Position numbers and translations under genes: made by a program. This document shows, piece after piece, positions 39,919 to 48,337 of a stretch of 64,000 nt of DNA. The notes under the pieces are model-generated. The model was not told where the DNA came from, searched no databases, and saw nothing but the letters and a program-made list of their open reading frames with translations. The stretch is from positions 1 to 64,000 of the forward strand of contig NZ_PVNP01000188.1 in NCBI RefSeq assembly GCF_002993365.1. Direction: 5' to 3'. Source of the DNA: Marisediminitalea alba. Its GTDB lineage: Bacteria; Pseudomonadota; Gammaproteobacteria; Enterobacterales; Alteromonadaceae. Within the stretch, counting starts at the first letter, position 1, and each line of letters opens with the position of its first letter.

Positions 39919-41028
39919 TCAGGCGCGTTGCTTCAAACCAAATGCAAGCCGTAACCAGGTAGTCGGCCGAATCAAAAAATAACACAGGCCGGCGGTGAGG
40001 GTAAAAGCCAACACCAGTACACTCAATGATTTTAGCGTAATACCGGCATCCCACTGAACGATATAGTAAGCAAGCACCACTATGACCGTCTGATGCAAAA
40101 TATAAAACGGGTAGATTAACTCGTTAGCCTGGCGCAACCAGGCCGGGGAGTTATTCAGGTAGTGTCCGGCATAACCCAGCAAAACCAGCATGCCTGCCCA
40201 GGAGAGTAACGCTGTTAATGCCCACCAGATTTGCCACCTGACGGCAAGTGAGCCAATAGAGCTGAAGTCACCCAGGTAGTAGATATAGAACACCAGGCTG
40301 CTGACTATAAACCCATACAGATTGAATCGACGATGGCGGGCAATTGATTGCCAGATTGCCTGGCGGGACATAAACAGCATTCCTGTGATAAAAAACACCA
40401 GATAGAACACCGACACCGACAGGTTCTCGATAGCCCCGTCCTGCTCGGGATAATTGAGCTTTAAAATGCACCTTACAGAAATAAGAACCACGCCAGACAG
40501 CATAAGACCAAACGGGCGATGCGACAGCTTCTCAAAGGCTCCAAGTAGCGTTTGCCCGGGAGATGTATCCAGCGCCTTTTTTAACGGGGTAGCCAGGAGC
40601 ATAAAAATGATCAGAAACTCAATAAACCACAGGTGTTTGTTATCGAAGATCAGCAATCGCTGCTGGTAGGCGTCGAGCAGTGAAGCATACTGCTCAGGGG
40701 CTTCAAAATAAGCCTGAGGAGGCGTAATAAACATCATTGCCAGCAACAGGGGCAGTAACAGCCGCTTTGACTTGCTGAGTAAAAATGCCGTACTGCTGAC
40801 CCGGTTGAGCAGAATAATGCTGCCAGCCCCGGCAATCAGAAACAAGACCGGTAACCGAAGCTGCTCAAAATAGACCATAATATCATCGAGTAATTTGCTC
40901 GACTCACTATTCATAATGTGCCAGTTATCACCGTTGAACGGCATGAATACATGGTGCATAAACACCGCGACAATCAGTATCACGCGCAGCCAGTCGAGCT
41001 CTGCATAACGTTGGGGGGTTACTTCCAT
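39919..41028 (-). CDS. Acyltransferase family membrane protein (Acyl_transf_3/OpgC-like)
   Basis: This roughly 369-residue polytopic protein, with about ten transmembrane helices, is of the family that moves acyl groups onto extracytoplasmic glycans or lipids (OafA, OpgC). The N-terminal YAELDWLRVILIVAVFMHHVF with its conserved His is the family signature, and RLPVLFLIAGAG follows. The start is uncertain. ATG 41028 has an AGGA about 10 bases upstream; ATG 41046 and TTG 41067 are alternatives that add 6 or 13 residues. No partner gene indicates the substrate. Confidence 0.83.
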   Translation of the reverse strand: MEVTPQRYAELDWLRVILIVAVFMHHVFMPFNGDNWHIMNSESSKLLDDIMVYFEQLRLPVLFLIAGAGSIILLNRVSSTAFLLSKSKRLLLPLLLAMMFITPPQAYFEAPEQYASLLDAYQQRLLIFDNKHLWFIEFLIIFMLLATPLKKALDTSPGQTLLGAFEKLSHRPFGLMLSGVVLISVRCILKLNYPEQDGAIENLSVSVFYLVFFITGMLFMSRQAIWQSIARHRRFNLYGFIVSSLVFYIYYLGDFSSIGSLAVRWQIWWALTALLSWAGMLVLLGYAGHYLNNSPAWLRQANELIYPFYILHQTVIVVLAYYIVQWDAGITLKSLSVLVLAFTLTAGLCYFLIRPTTWLRLAFGLKQRA

Positions 41029-41133
41029 GAATACCGGTTCCTGCATAAATAGGTCAAAGGGTTGCAATCCCTATGCTATCTAAATTTCGGCTGTTTATTG
41101 GTTGGATGTATGTAAGTAATTGTAAATATTTAT

Positions 41134-41691
41134 TTATTCTGCTTCCTGATAGGCTGTGTTTAACCAGCTTATGAGCTCATCGTCAATCTGCTCTGGTGCC
41201 GTAACACGCACTCTGAAGGGCGTCATTTTACCTGGCGGCAGCTTCTCCAGCCTGTTGCCTTCACTTAATGAGCGACTGTTTATGCCTAATTCTACCGCGG
41301 TTTTGGTTGCCGGGCCAATCATGGCAAATTGTTTACTTCTGCGATAGCTGATGTAAGTTTTCTTGGGCGCGGTTTCAAAAGCACCAAACGTATTCAGCGC
41401 TTCCAGTAACGCTTCATGGATGGGGCGCAAGTGCGCTTTGTTACCAGCATAGATGAGGTCCATTGGCGGCGTATCAGTATCGCCAGGATTTGCCGCCTGT
41501 TTAGCCATGTGCGCAATAAGGTTGGCATTGCCATGGCCTAATCCTAAATCGGCCTTGAGCATTTTCACCACATCGGTGTGTTTGGTCAGGCCGCTACTAT
41601 TCACCAACGAACATAATTCACTGAGTGATTTACCGGTGGCTTTTTCAATGTTCTGGATCTGGGTTGCCTGAGCCTGCTCCATGCTTGCCAT
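41134..41691 (-). CDS. DUF4287/DUF5655 domain-containing protein
   Basis: This 185-residue soluble protein has two domains. The N-terminal DUF4287 (about 8-65, IEKATGKSLSELCSLV then HTDVVKMLKADLGLGHGNANLIAH) is a short helical unit. The C-terminal DUF5655 (about 80-180, KTYISYRRSKQFAMIGPATKTAVELGIN) is an alpha/beta unit. Both are of unknown function and often occur together. A good AAGGG ribosome site precedes the ATG. It stands alone between two acyltransferase genes on the same strand. Confidence 0.82.
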   Translation of the reverse strand: MASMEQAQATQIQNIEKATGKSLSELCSLVNSSGLTKHTDVVKMLKADLGLGHGNANLIAHMAKQAANPGDTDTPPMDLIYAGNKAHLRPIHEALLEALNTFGAFETAPKKTYISYRRSKQFAMIGPATKTAVELGINSRSLSEGNRLEKLPPGKMTPFRVRVTAPEQIDDELISWLNTAYQEAE

Positions 41692-41817
41692 ATCATTAAC
41701 CCTTCGAAGTTGGCTGGAATGGTTACTATAGCAGTGCCGTAGGTTTTTGCGTAATGTCAGATATCAGAGGAGAAGGGCCAACGGATTTCTATAACCGTTG
41801 GCCCTGAGCAACACAAG

Positions 41818-43536
41818 TTAAGCCGTTTTCTCGAACTGATGGCACTGGATATAACGTTTGCGTTTCTTCGGCAATAACTTGTCGGCGTCAACGACCACCA
41901 GACCATCCACACAGTCGCAGAAGTCCGGGTCGATGTTGAAGTCCAGAAAGGCCACGCCGTCGTGCTCGCAGACTTCGGTATATTGCTTATACAGGGTGGG
42001 CACGTTCACTCCCATATTGGCCAGCAGATGTTTAAGCTGAGTGAACTCTTTCTTGTAGTCCTCGCCTTTAAACTCGGTCAGTGTATCGGTGGGGAGGGAA
42101 AAGGGGATCTTTGCCTCGGCCTCACCAAATCTGGCCGGGAAGTGGGTCGCATAAAACTGCACAATAAGCTGCTTGGCTGGCTGTGGATAATTATCGCTCA
42201 GACTCACTGGTCCGAACAGATAGCGATAATGTGGGTAGCGGGTTAAAAACGCGCCAATACCGAACCACAGGTAATCGAGGCTGCGCTTACCCCAGTAACG
42301 GGGCTGTACAAAGCTGCGGCCAAGTTCCAGGCCCTGTTCAAACAGCTGCGGATTATGTTGTGCGTAATCAAACAAGGTGGCTGAGTATAAGCCCGTTGGA
42401 TGGTCGGGGTTACTCAGAATTCGCGCATCACCAAAACGGTAGGCACCAACAATTTCCAAATCGTTTTCATCCCACAGGATAAGGTGATAATAGTGATTAT
42501 CGTACTTATCGATATCACGACGGTGCAAAGTACCTTCACCAACAGCGCGAAACGCAATTTCACGTAGACGGCCAATTTCACGCATGATCACCGAACTGCC
42601 CTGATGCAGGTATAAATAGATATGTTTGCCATCAGAAGTTTCGCCTAAGTGCTCACACTGGCGTATAGCTCGAGAGAGCTCCTTGCGGTCTTCAGGCATG
42701 GCAATGGCCGCCTGAGTCGCAAAAATTCCCTTACGATTAGTACCCACACGGTACAGATGACGTTTAAACAGTTTTACCTGATCAGGTAGCGAGATGCTCA
42801 GTGACTGGTAGCTGGAGAAGGGGATCAGCTCGCCAATGCGCATCGGCAGTGACTTACGCCGTTGTTTGAACATTTCTTTCACCAGCAGCGCTGTCGCCAG
42901 TGGCTTATAAACCATAGACACACCATAGAATAACGGCGAATTTTTAGCATCAATAAATATCGGCAGGATGGGGGCTTTGGCCTGCCTGGCGATGCGCAAA
43001 AAGCCATTATGCCAGTGGGTATCGCGTACACCCTGTGGTCTGAGTCTGGAGACCTCGCCGGCAGGAAATATTAATACCGCGCCGTCGCCAGCCAGGTGCT
43101 CGTGAATGGCAGCCAAATGTTCTTTGCGGGTGCCGCCCTGCATATTGTTAACCGGCAGCAGCATATCCCGAAGTGGTTCAATAGCCATCAGCATCTGGTT
43201 GGCTACCACCTTTAAATCATGGCGGATTTCGGAGATCAGTTTGATTAGCGCCAAACCATCAATGGAGCCAATCGGGTGATTAGCAATGATCACCACGCGG
43301 CCCTCACTTGGGATGCGTTCCCGTTCGGTGTCCCGCACCGAGGTGCTGACATTAAAGTATTCCAGTACCTGCTCGACAAAATCGATATCGTGGTAGTGAG
43401 GGTAGGTCCGTCCGAAGTCTGCGATTTCCCTTTCGTGCAGTAAATGACGCAGTGCAAAGCGCAGGGGTTTGCTTAGCAGGCTGTGCTTGGCGACCTGCGG
43501 ATAGTACTCATTGAGCAATTCATCAACAGTAAACAT
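41818..43536 (-). CDS. Fused lysophospholipid acyltransferase/GNAT N-acyltransferase (OlsF-like)
   Basis: This 572-residue protein joins two acyltransferases. The N-terminal half is PlsC-like, with the NHPIGSIDG motif (H87, D93) and the FPAGEVSR motif. The C-terminal half (about 285-460, for example REIAFRAVGEGT and GRSFVQPRYWGKRSLDYLW) is the OlsB/hemolysin-type GNAT fold. That fold links a 3-hydroxyacyl chain to an amino group. OlsF enzymes, which make ornithine lipid in two steps on one chain, have this combination; other amino-lipids are possible. The gene lies 100 bases downstream of the PlcP-like gene on the same strand. A weak Pho-box-like site lies in the gap. No terminator separates them. 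Confidence 0.8.
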   Translation of the reverse strand: MFTVDELLNEYYPQVAKHSLLSKPLRFALRHLLHEREIADFGRTYPHYHDIDFVEQVLEYFNVSTSVRDTERERIPSEGRVVIIANHPIGSIDGLALIKLISEIRHDLKVVANQMLMAIEPLRDMLLPVNNMQGGTRKEHLAAIHEHLAGDGAVLIFPAGEVSRLRPQGVRDTHWHNGFLRIARQAKAPILPIFIDAKNSPLFYGVSMVYKPLATALLVKEMFKQRRKSLPMRIGELIPFSSYQSLSISLPDQVKLFKRHLYRVGTNRKGIFATQAAIAMPEDRKELSRAIRQCEHLGETSDGKHIYLYLHQGSSVIMREIGRLREIAFRAVGEGTLHRRDIDKYDNHYYHLILWDENDLEIVGAYRFGDARILSNPDHPTGLYSATLFDYAQHNPQLFEQGLELGRSFVQPRYWGKRSLDYLWFGIGAFLTRYPHYRYLFGPVSLSDNYPQPAKQLIVQFYATHFPARFGEAEAKIPFSLPTDTLTEFKGEDYKKEFTQLKHLLANMGVNVPTLYKQYTEVCEHDGVAFLDFNIDPDFCDCVDGLVVVDADKLLPKKRKRYIQCHQFEKTA

Positions 43537-43565
43537 ATTCAGTACACTTCAGGTTATTTCGCCAC

Positions 43566-43599
43566 ACGATAGCAACCGTTTATGACGATATGCTCACAG
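43566..43599 (-). promoter_or_regulatory. Weak Pho-box-like site upstream of the fused acyltransferase
   Basis: On the minus strand CTGTGAG, linker CATA and TCGTCAT occupy 43599-43582 (10 of 14 heptamer positions match), followed after 10 bases by TATCGT (43571-43566). The spacing is right but the match is degenerate. Confidence 0.3.
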
Positions 43600-43636
43600 T
43601 TGTATTGCAGTTCCTTTACAGATACGCCTGGCAGTA

Positions 43637-44437
43637 TCAGGCGGCTTTGCCGGTTTTTACAAAGTCTGCCAGGACTGACACATTACCGGAGTGCTTGAGA
43701 TACTCATTAAAGTGAATTAGTGAGAGCTCACCACTATTATCTTCAACCAGTGCCGAGCAGTTTTCTATCCAGTCGCCATCGTTAATGTAGTGGATACCAT
43801 TCACCATTAACGACTCAGGGTGGTGTATATGGCCACAGATAATCCCGTCGAGCCCTCTTTCTGCGGCGTGGCGGCAACCTGCTGCACGGTAGCGTTCGAT
43901 AGCTTTATTGGCGCCCTTGATGTGCTTTTTAATGTACCCGGCCAGCGACCAGTAGTGATTGTTACGCCAGGTTCTGAAACGGTTATACCAGCGATTAAGA
44001 AATAACAGTAAGTCGTAGGCTTTATCCCCTATCCAGGCGTGGAATTTGCCGAGGGTTACATCGGCATCGAACTGATCGCCGTGCAATACCAGGTAGCGTT
44101 TACCATTGGTTGTGGTGTGCACCAGTTCACGCTCAATAGCGATATCACCAAAGGCCATACCTGAGTATTTTTGAATGGGCGCATCGTGGTTGCCTGGTAA
44201 ATACACCACGCGGGTGCCACTATTGCTCATTTGCATGAATTTGTGCATGACCTGGTTGTGGGTATCCGGCCAGCGAAACTGCTTTTCCATTTGCCACATA
44301 TCGACGATGTCGCCCACCAGATATAAGGTATCCACCGAAATGCTATGTAAAAACTCAAGCAGGAATTCTGCTTTACAGTCTTTATTACCAAGGTGAATAT
44401 CGGATAACCATACAGCTTTATAGTGGAGTTTTGCCAT
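43637..44437 (-). CDS. PlcP-like metallophosphoesterase (COG2908)
   Basis: This 266-residue calcineurin-fold phosphoesterase shows all metal motifs: SDIHLGN (D13, H15), GDIVDMW (D43), LPGNHD (N83, H84), LHGDQFD (H119) and CGHIHHPE. The family includes LpxH relatives and PlcP, which cleaves phosphatidylethanolamine or phosphatidylglycerol to diacylglycerol during phosphate starvation. Internal features such as FHAWIGDKAYDLLLFLNRWYN and YINDGDWIENCSALVE fit the PlcP branch as I recall it. The promoter holds a phased PhoB array, which an essential LpxH would not need. The start at 44437 (MAKLHYKAVW) is preceded by GGGAAA; a longer frame to 44479 is less likely. Confidence 0.82.
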   Translation of the reverse strand: MAKLHYKAVWLSDIHLGNKDCKAEFLLEFLHSISVDTLYLVGDIVDMWQMEKQFRWPDTHNQVMHKFMQMSNSGTRVVYLPGNHDAPIQKYSGMAFGDIAIERELVHTTTNGKRYLVLHGDQFDADVTLGKFHAWIGDKAYDLLLFLNRWYNRFRTWRNNHYWSLAGYIKKHIKGANKAIERYRAAGCRHAAERGLDGIICGHIHHPESLMVNGIHYINDGDWIENCSALVEDNSGELSLIHFNEYLKHSGNVSVLADFVKTGKAA

Positions 44438-44477
44438 CACATTTTCCCGGCCAATCGCAACTGGTGAAGTGACTTGC

Positions 44478-44555
44478 ACTTTACTAATAGGGCTTGACAG
44501 TTAGGTGACGGACCTTTGACTGTTCGATGACGAGTTGTTGAAGATTAAATGACAG
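44478..44555 (-). promoter_or_regulatory. Multi-dimer Pho box array in front of the PlcP-like gene
   Basis: Read on the plus strand, TGAC occurs at 44495, 44506, 44517, 44528 and 44550, with TGAA at 44539, an exact 11-base period over six repeats. On the minus strand the promoter-proximal pair is CCGTCAC-CTAA-CTGTCAA (44511-44494). A TAAAGT -10 follows 10 bases later (44483-44478), the PhoB class II spacing. The predicted start is near 44471, about 34 bases before the ATG. Confidence 0.75.
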
Positions 44556-44560
44556 GCATA

Positions 44561-44585
44561 AAAAAAGCGCCGAAGGCGCTTTTTT
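44561..44585 (-). terminator. Rho-independent terminator of rpsT
   Basis: AAAAAAGCGCC (44561-44571), loop GAA, GGCGCTTTTTT (44575-44585); symmetric, so usable on both strands. Confidence 0.92.
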
Positions 44586-44606
44586 AAACTAAACGTCAGT
44601 GGGTGA

Positions 44607-44870
44607 TTAACCCAGCGCTTTAATTTGCGCAGCCAGACGGCTCTTATGACGTGCAGCTTTGTTCTTGTGAATCAAACCTTTAGAAGCCATTCTGTCAAGA
44701 ATTGGAGTTGCAGCAGACAGTGCAGCCTGGGCACCTTCTTTATCACCAGAGGCGATAGCCGCTACTACTTTTTTAATACTTGTACGAGTCATGGAGCGAC
44801 GGCTGGCATTATGCTGGCGACGCTTTTCGGCTTGAATTGCACGTTTCTTAGCAGACTTAATGTTAGCCAA
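44607..44870 (-). CDS. rpsT: 30S ribosomal protein S20
   Basis: S20 binds 16S rRNA early in 30S assembly. The 87-residue protein begins at a TTG codon (44870-44868) that gives [19 protein letters not shown], the invariant family N-terminus. GGGAG lies just upstream. The E. coli rpsT gene also starts with UUG, which is part of its translational autoregulation, so the same control is likely. An in-frame ATG 24 bases upstream (44894) would add residues MNFFGSYT not seen in the family. Very Lys/Arg/Ala-rich as expected. Confidence 0.96.
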   Translation of the reverse strand: MANIKSAKKRAIQAEKRRQHNASRRSMTRTSIKKVVAAIASGDKEGAQAALSAATPILDRMASKGLIHKNKAARHKSRLAAQIKALG

Positions 44871-44913
44871 GGTGTAACTCCCAAAAAAATTCATGTCAAA
44901 AACGAGGGTGCGG

Positions 44914-44942
44914 ATTGTGCCTAGCTATCGGCTAATTGTCAA
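44914..44942 (-). promoter_or_regulatory. Promoter of rpsT
   Basis: On the minus strand, a perfect TTGACA (44942-44937), 17-bp spacer, CACAAT (44919-44914). Confidence 0.65.
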
Positions 44943-45040
44943 ACAATTTATCGCAGCTAAACGTAACTTTCTTCCGCATGGCGCGTAGTATACCTGAGTA
45001 TGGCCCTCGGGCTCCAGTAAATATTCGCTGACATTGGTCG

Positions 45041-45081
45041 TTGACGCAGGTCAATAGCTTGTCTGCACAACCGGCGATAAT
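45041..45081 (+). promoter_or_regulatory. FNR-type site and -10 in front of the CBS gene
   Basis: TTGACGCAGGTCAA (45041-45054) is a perfect 5-4-5 palindrome, one base per half from the FNR consensus TTGAT-N4-ATCAA. A GATAAT -10 lies at 45076-45081, placing the site centre near -41 from the predicted start, the class II activator position. Confidence 0.6.
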
Positions 45082-45161
45082 GGTCTACAGTAATCGGAGT
45101 AAACCGATAGTAGAGCGGTAAATCTCTGAAATGATAGCTAATAAATAACAGGAGTAGGTGA

Positions 45162-45602
45162 ATGTTAACCGTTGCCGATATTATGACCTGCCCGGTAATG
45201 CAATTGCATGAAGGGAATACCTTACACGATGCCCACTATATCACCCGTCATCGCGGCATTCGTCATTTACCCGTGGTAAATAAAGATACGCAAAAAATAA
45301 TAGGTGTGGTCACGCAAAAAAGCCTGATTGCCAAAGTGATGAGTCTGATGGTGCTGTACGGTAACGAGGCACTGGAGCAGCATGAGAAGCAGACCAATAT
45401 CATGGAAGTGGCGGTATGTGATTTTGATACCGTTAAAGCCGAGGAAACGATTCAGGAAGTCGCGCCTTTCTTTTTACGCAATAAACACGGCTGTTTACCC
45501 GTGGTGGATGACGACAACCATGTTATTGGTATCGTTACCTCAACGGATTTCGTTAACCTGTCGATGATGCTGATTGACAAACTGGAGCGATTAGAAAGCT
45601 AA
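45162..45602 (+). CDS. CBS-domain-pair protein
   Basis: This 146-residue protein is made of just two CBS motifs (about 1-60 and 80-140), a Bateman module that binds adenine nucleotides or SAM. VADIMTCPVMQLHEGNTLHDAHYITRHRGIRHLPVV and GCLPVVDDDNHVIGIVTSTDFV are the signatures. It has no catalytic or DNA-binding part, so it is a sensor acting on some other protein. A FNR-like site upstream suggests induction when oxygen is low. It is monocistronic, 107 bases from murJ. Confidence 0.9.
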   Translation: MLTVADIMTCPVMQLHEGNTLHDAHYITRHRGIRHLPVVNKDTQKIIGVVTQKSLIAKVMSLMVLYGNEALEQHEKQTNIMEVAVCDFDTVKAEETIQEVAPFFLRNKHGCLPVVDDDNHVIGIVTSTDFVNLSMMLIDKLERLES

Positions 45603-45709
45603 ATATCCCTGATATCCCAATTATTCATTGATTTCATTGTGGTTACATAAGGTACAATAACGGCACATAAGTCGATTAGGGTGTCAGCAGGGCACCGAAA
45701 GGGAAGTGT

Positions 45710-47269
45710 GTGTCGAAGAAATTAATTAAGTCAGGCCTGATTGTCAGTACGATGACACTCCTTTCCCGGGTGCTGGGTTTAGTCCGGGATGTAGTTATTG
45801 CCCGCCTGATGGGGGCAGAAGCCGCCGCTGATGTATTCTTTTTTGCCAACAAGATCCCTAATTTCCTGCGTCGCCTCTTCGCCGAAGGGGCGTTTGCCCA
45901 GGCCTTTATCCCGGTACTTACCGAAGTCCACGCCGAACAAGACGAACAAAAACTCAAACAGTTTGTGGCCCATGTGTCGGGCACCCTTGGTGCAATAGTA
46001 TTTGTGACTGCGCTGATTGGGGTGGTCATTTCACCGGTGATTACGGCCATGTTTGGGGCCGGCTGGTTTATTGATTATCTGAATGATAAACCTGACGGCG
46101 CAAAATTCGAACTGGCCAGCGCCATGCTTAAAATCACCTTCCCGTATATTGCGTTTATATCACTGACCGGCCTATCCGGCGCAATTTTAAATACCCTTAA
46201 CAAGTTTGCCGTGGCGGCCTTCACGCCGGTATTGCTGAATATTTGTATTATCGCCTGCGCTTATTTATTGGCTCCAGCTATGAGTGAGCCGGCTTATGCG
46301 CTGGCGTGGGGGGTGTTTATTGGTGGCATTGTGCAACTGGGTTTTCAGCTACCGTTTTTGTTTCGCGCCGGTTTATTGGTTAAACCCAAATGGGGGTGGC
46401 GCGATCCGGGGGTGGTAAAAGTCAGGACGCTGATGATCCCGGCGTTGTTCGGTGTATCGGTAGGGCAGATAAATCTGCTGCTCGATACGTTTATTGCCAG
46501 CTTTCTGGTCACCGGGTCGATAAGCTGGCTGTATTATTCAGACCGCTTGTTAGAGTTTCCGCTGGGGTTATTTGGCATAGCCATCGCCACCGTCATTTTA
46601 CCTACGCTTTCTCGCAATCATGTGGGGAAAGACGAGCTGGGATTTTCCGGTAACATGGACTGGGCGGTCCGCATGGTGAGCTTACTGGGGGTCCCTGCGG
46701 CGGCGGGCCTGGGGTTTCTGGCAGAACCGATACTCTCGGTAATATTTCAGCGCGGTGCCTTTACGGCCGAAACCGCGCGCATGGCCTCATACAGTTTAAT
46801 GGCCTATGCGTTTGGCCTGCTCAGCTTTATGCTGGTTAAGGTGCTGGCTCCAGGCTATTACTCGCGTCAGGATACTAAAACACCGGTTAAAATTGGTATC
46901 TGGTGTATGGCAGCCAACATGCTGTTTAATCTTATCTTTGCCATCCCTTATGGCTATGTGGGTCTGGCAATAGCCACCAGTTTGTCTGCCACGCTGAATG
47001 CTGCGTTGCTGTATATCGGTTTAAGCCGGCAAAAAGTGTATGTTGTGAGCCGTCTTACCCTGGGGTTTGTGGCTCGGGTGATGTTTTCAACCTGCGCCAT
47101 GGTGGCTGCTATTTTGTGGATGCAGCAGGGCGTTGACTTTACCGGCCTGGCCTTGCGCGACAAAATCGTGTCCCTTACGTTAACCATTTTGCTGTCCGTT
47201 GCCGTGTTCGGCGGCTGCCTGTTTAGTTTTGGCATTCGCGTCCGTCATTTCAAATCCAAGGCCTTTTAG
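45710..47269 (+). CDS. murJ: Lipid II flippase MurJ
   Basis: MurJ moves lipid II across the inner membrane for peptidoglycan synthesis. The 519-residue polytopic protein of the MOP superfamily has about 14 transmembrane segments and the N-terminal signature SRVLGLVRDVVIARLMGA. Further conserved blocks are FFANKIPNFLRRLFAEGAFAQAF and the pore Arg-containing FQRGAF. Translation starts at GTG 45710 after a GAAAGGGA ribosome site. It is followed by ribF, the normal order in this order of bacteria. Confidence 0.96.
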   Translation: MSKKLIKSGLIVSTMTLLSRVLGLVRDVVIARLMGAEAAADVFFFANKIPNFLRRLFAEGAFAQAFIPVLTEVHAEQDEQKLKQFVAHVSGTLGAIVFVTALIGVVISPVITAMFGAGWFIDYLNDKPDGAKFELASAMLKITFPYIAFISLTGLSGAILNTLNKFAVAAFTPVLLNICIIACAYLLAPAMSEPAYALAWGVFIGGIVQLGFQLPFLFRAGLLVKPKWGWRDPGVVKVRTLMIPALFGVSVGQINLLLDTFIASFLVTGSISWLYYSDRLLEFPLGLFGIAIATVILPTLSRNHVGKDELGFSGNMDWAVRMVSLLGVPAAAGLGFLAEPILSVIFQRGAFTAETARMASYSLMAYAFGLLSFMLVKVLAPGYYSRQDTKTPVKIGIWCMAANMLFNLIFAIPYGYVGLAIATSLSATLNAALLYIGLSRQKVYVVSRLTLGFVARVMFSTCAMVAAILWMQQGVDFTGLALRDKIVSLTLTILLSVAVFGGCLFSFGIRVRHFKSKAF

Positions 47270-47348
47270 CGATTGGTATTGCTGGCCGGGTAGTTTATAA
47301 TCGCCGGCTTTGTAGCATATTCATCTCAACAAAAGGTTGCTGTAAAAC

Positions 47349-48293
47349 GTGGAGCTAATCCGGGGCCTTAACAATTTAAAAGATCATCATCACGGCTGTG
47401 TCCTGACCATCGGAAAGTTTGATGGAGTTCATCTTGGCCATCAGGCGGTGCTGGCTAATGTTATTGAACAAGCCCGCAGGCTGTCTTTGCCTGCCACTGT
47501 GATGGTGTTTGAACCGCATCCGGAAGAAGTCTTTACGCCGGACACGGCGCCTGCCCGAATCAGCCCGCTGGCCGAAAAATATCAGCTACTTAAAGCGCAA
47601 GGGGTAGACCGCCTGTTGTGTGTACGTTTCAATGCACAATTTGCTGCCCAGTCGCCGGATGAGTTTATAGAGCATCTGCTGGTCGACAAGCTGGGTGTGA
47701 AATTTCTGGTGGTTGGCGATGATTTTCGCTTTGGTAAAGGTCGTCAGGGCGATTTTTCCCGCCTCGAACAGGCCGGACGGCACTTCGGCTTTGAGGTGGT
47801 CAGCACCCAAAGTTACCGCATGGAAGACTGCCGGATAAGCTCTACGGCTGTGCGCGAGGCGCTGGCTGAGGGGAATTTTAGCCTGGCTCATACCATGCTT
47901 GGCCGTTCGTTTTTTATCTCCGGTCGGGTGATTCACGGCGAGAAAAAAGGGCGCACAATAGGCTTTCCTACTGCCAATGTGTTGCTTAACCGTTGCCAGA
48001 CACCCATTACCGGCGTGTTTGCAGTGAAGCTGAATATCGACGGTACGCTCTACACCGGTGTAGCCAATATCGGCTCAAGACCCACGGTAAACGGCCAGCG
48101 CAAGCAACTGGAAGTGCATATTTTTGACTTTGCCGGTTCCATTTATGGTCAGCATATTACGGTAGTTCCGGTGGCCAGAATCAGAGATGAACAGCGCTTC
48201 AGCAGTCTTGAGACACTTCGTGAGCAAATCGCCCTCGATGTTACTAAAGCCAAACAAATTTTAATGAATAACGACGACCTGGTGCAGGTCTGA
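47349..48293 (+). CDS. ribF: Bifunctional riboflavin kinase/FAD synthetase
   Basis: RibF phosphorylates riboflavin to FMN and adenylates FMN to FAD. The N-terminal nucleotidyltransferase domain has TIGKFDGVHLGHQ (about 21-33) and the ISSTAVREAL motif. The C-terminal kinase domain begins near residue 185 with GRVIHGEKKGRTIGFPTANV. The 314-residue length is normal. The start is GTG (GTG GAG CTA ATC). It leads the ribF-ileS-lspA-fkpB-ispH cluster, with 44 bases to ileS. Confidence 0.96.
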   Translation: MELIRGLNNLKDHHHGCVLTIGKFDGVHLGHQAVLANVIEQARRLSLPATVMVFEPHPEEVFTPDTAPARISPLAEKYQLLKAQGVDRLLCVRFNAQFAAQSPDEFIEHLLVDKLGVKFLVVGDDFRFGKGRQGDFSRLEQAGRHFGFEVVSTQSYRMEDCRISSTAVREALAEGNFSLAHTMLGRSFFISGRVIHGEKKGRTIGFPTANVLLNRCQTPITGVFAVKLNIDGTLYTGVANIGSRPTVNGQRKQLEVHIFDFAGSIYGQHITVVPVARIRDEQRFSSLETLREQIALDVTKAKQILMNNDDLVQV

Positions 48294-48337
48294 ACCCGGG
48301 ATAACTCCCGATAACGTGGACGGATAGAACAATAGCT

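Noticed and set aside
43637..44437. Calling the phosphoesterase LpxH
   Set aside because: Shares the fold, but its sequence style and Pho-box array fit PlcP better; kept as an alternative pending a tree.
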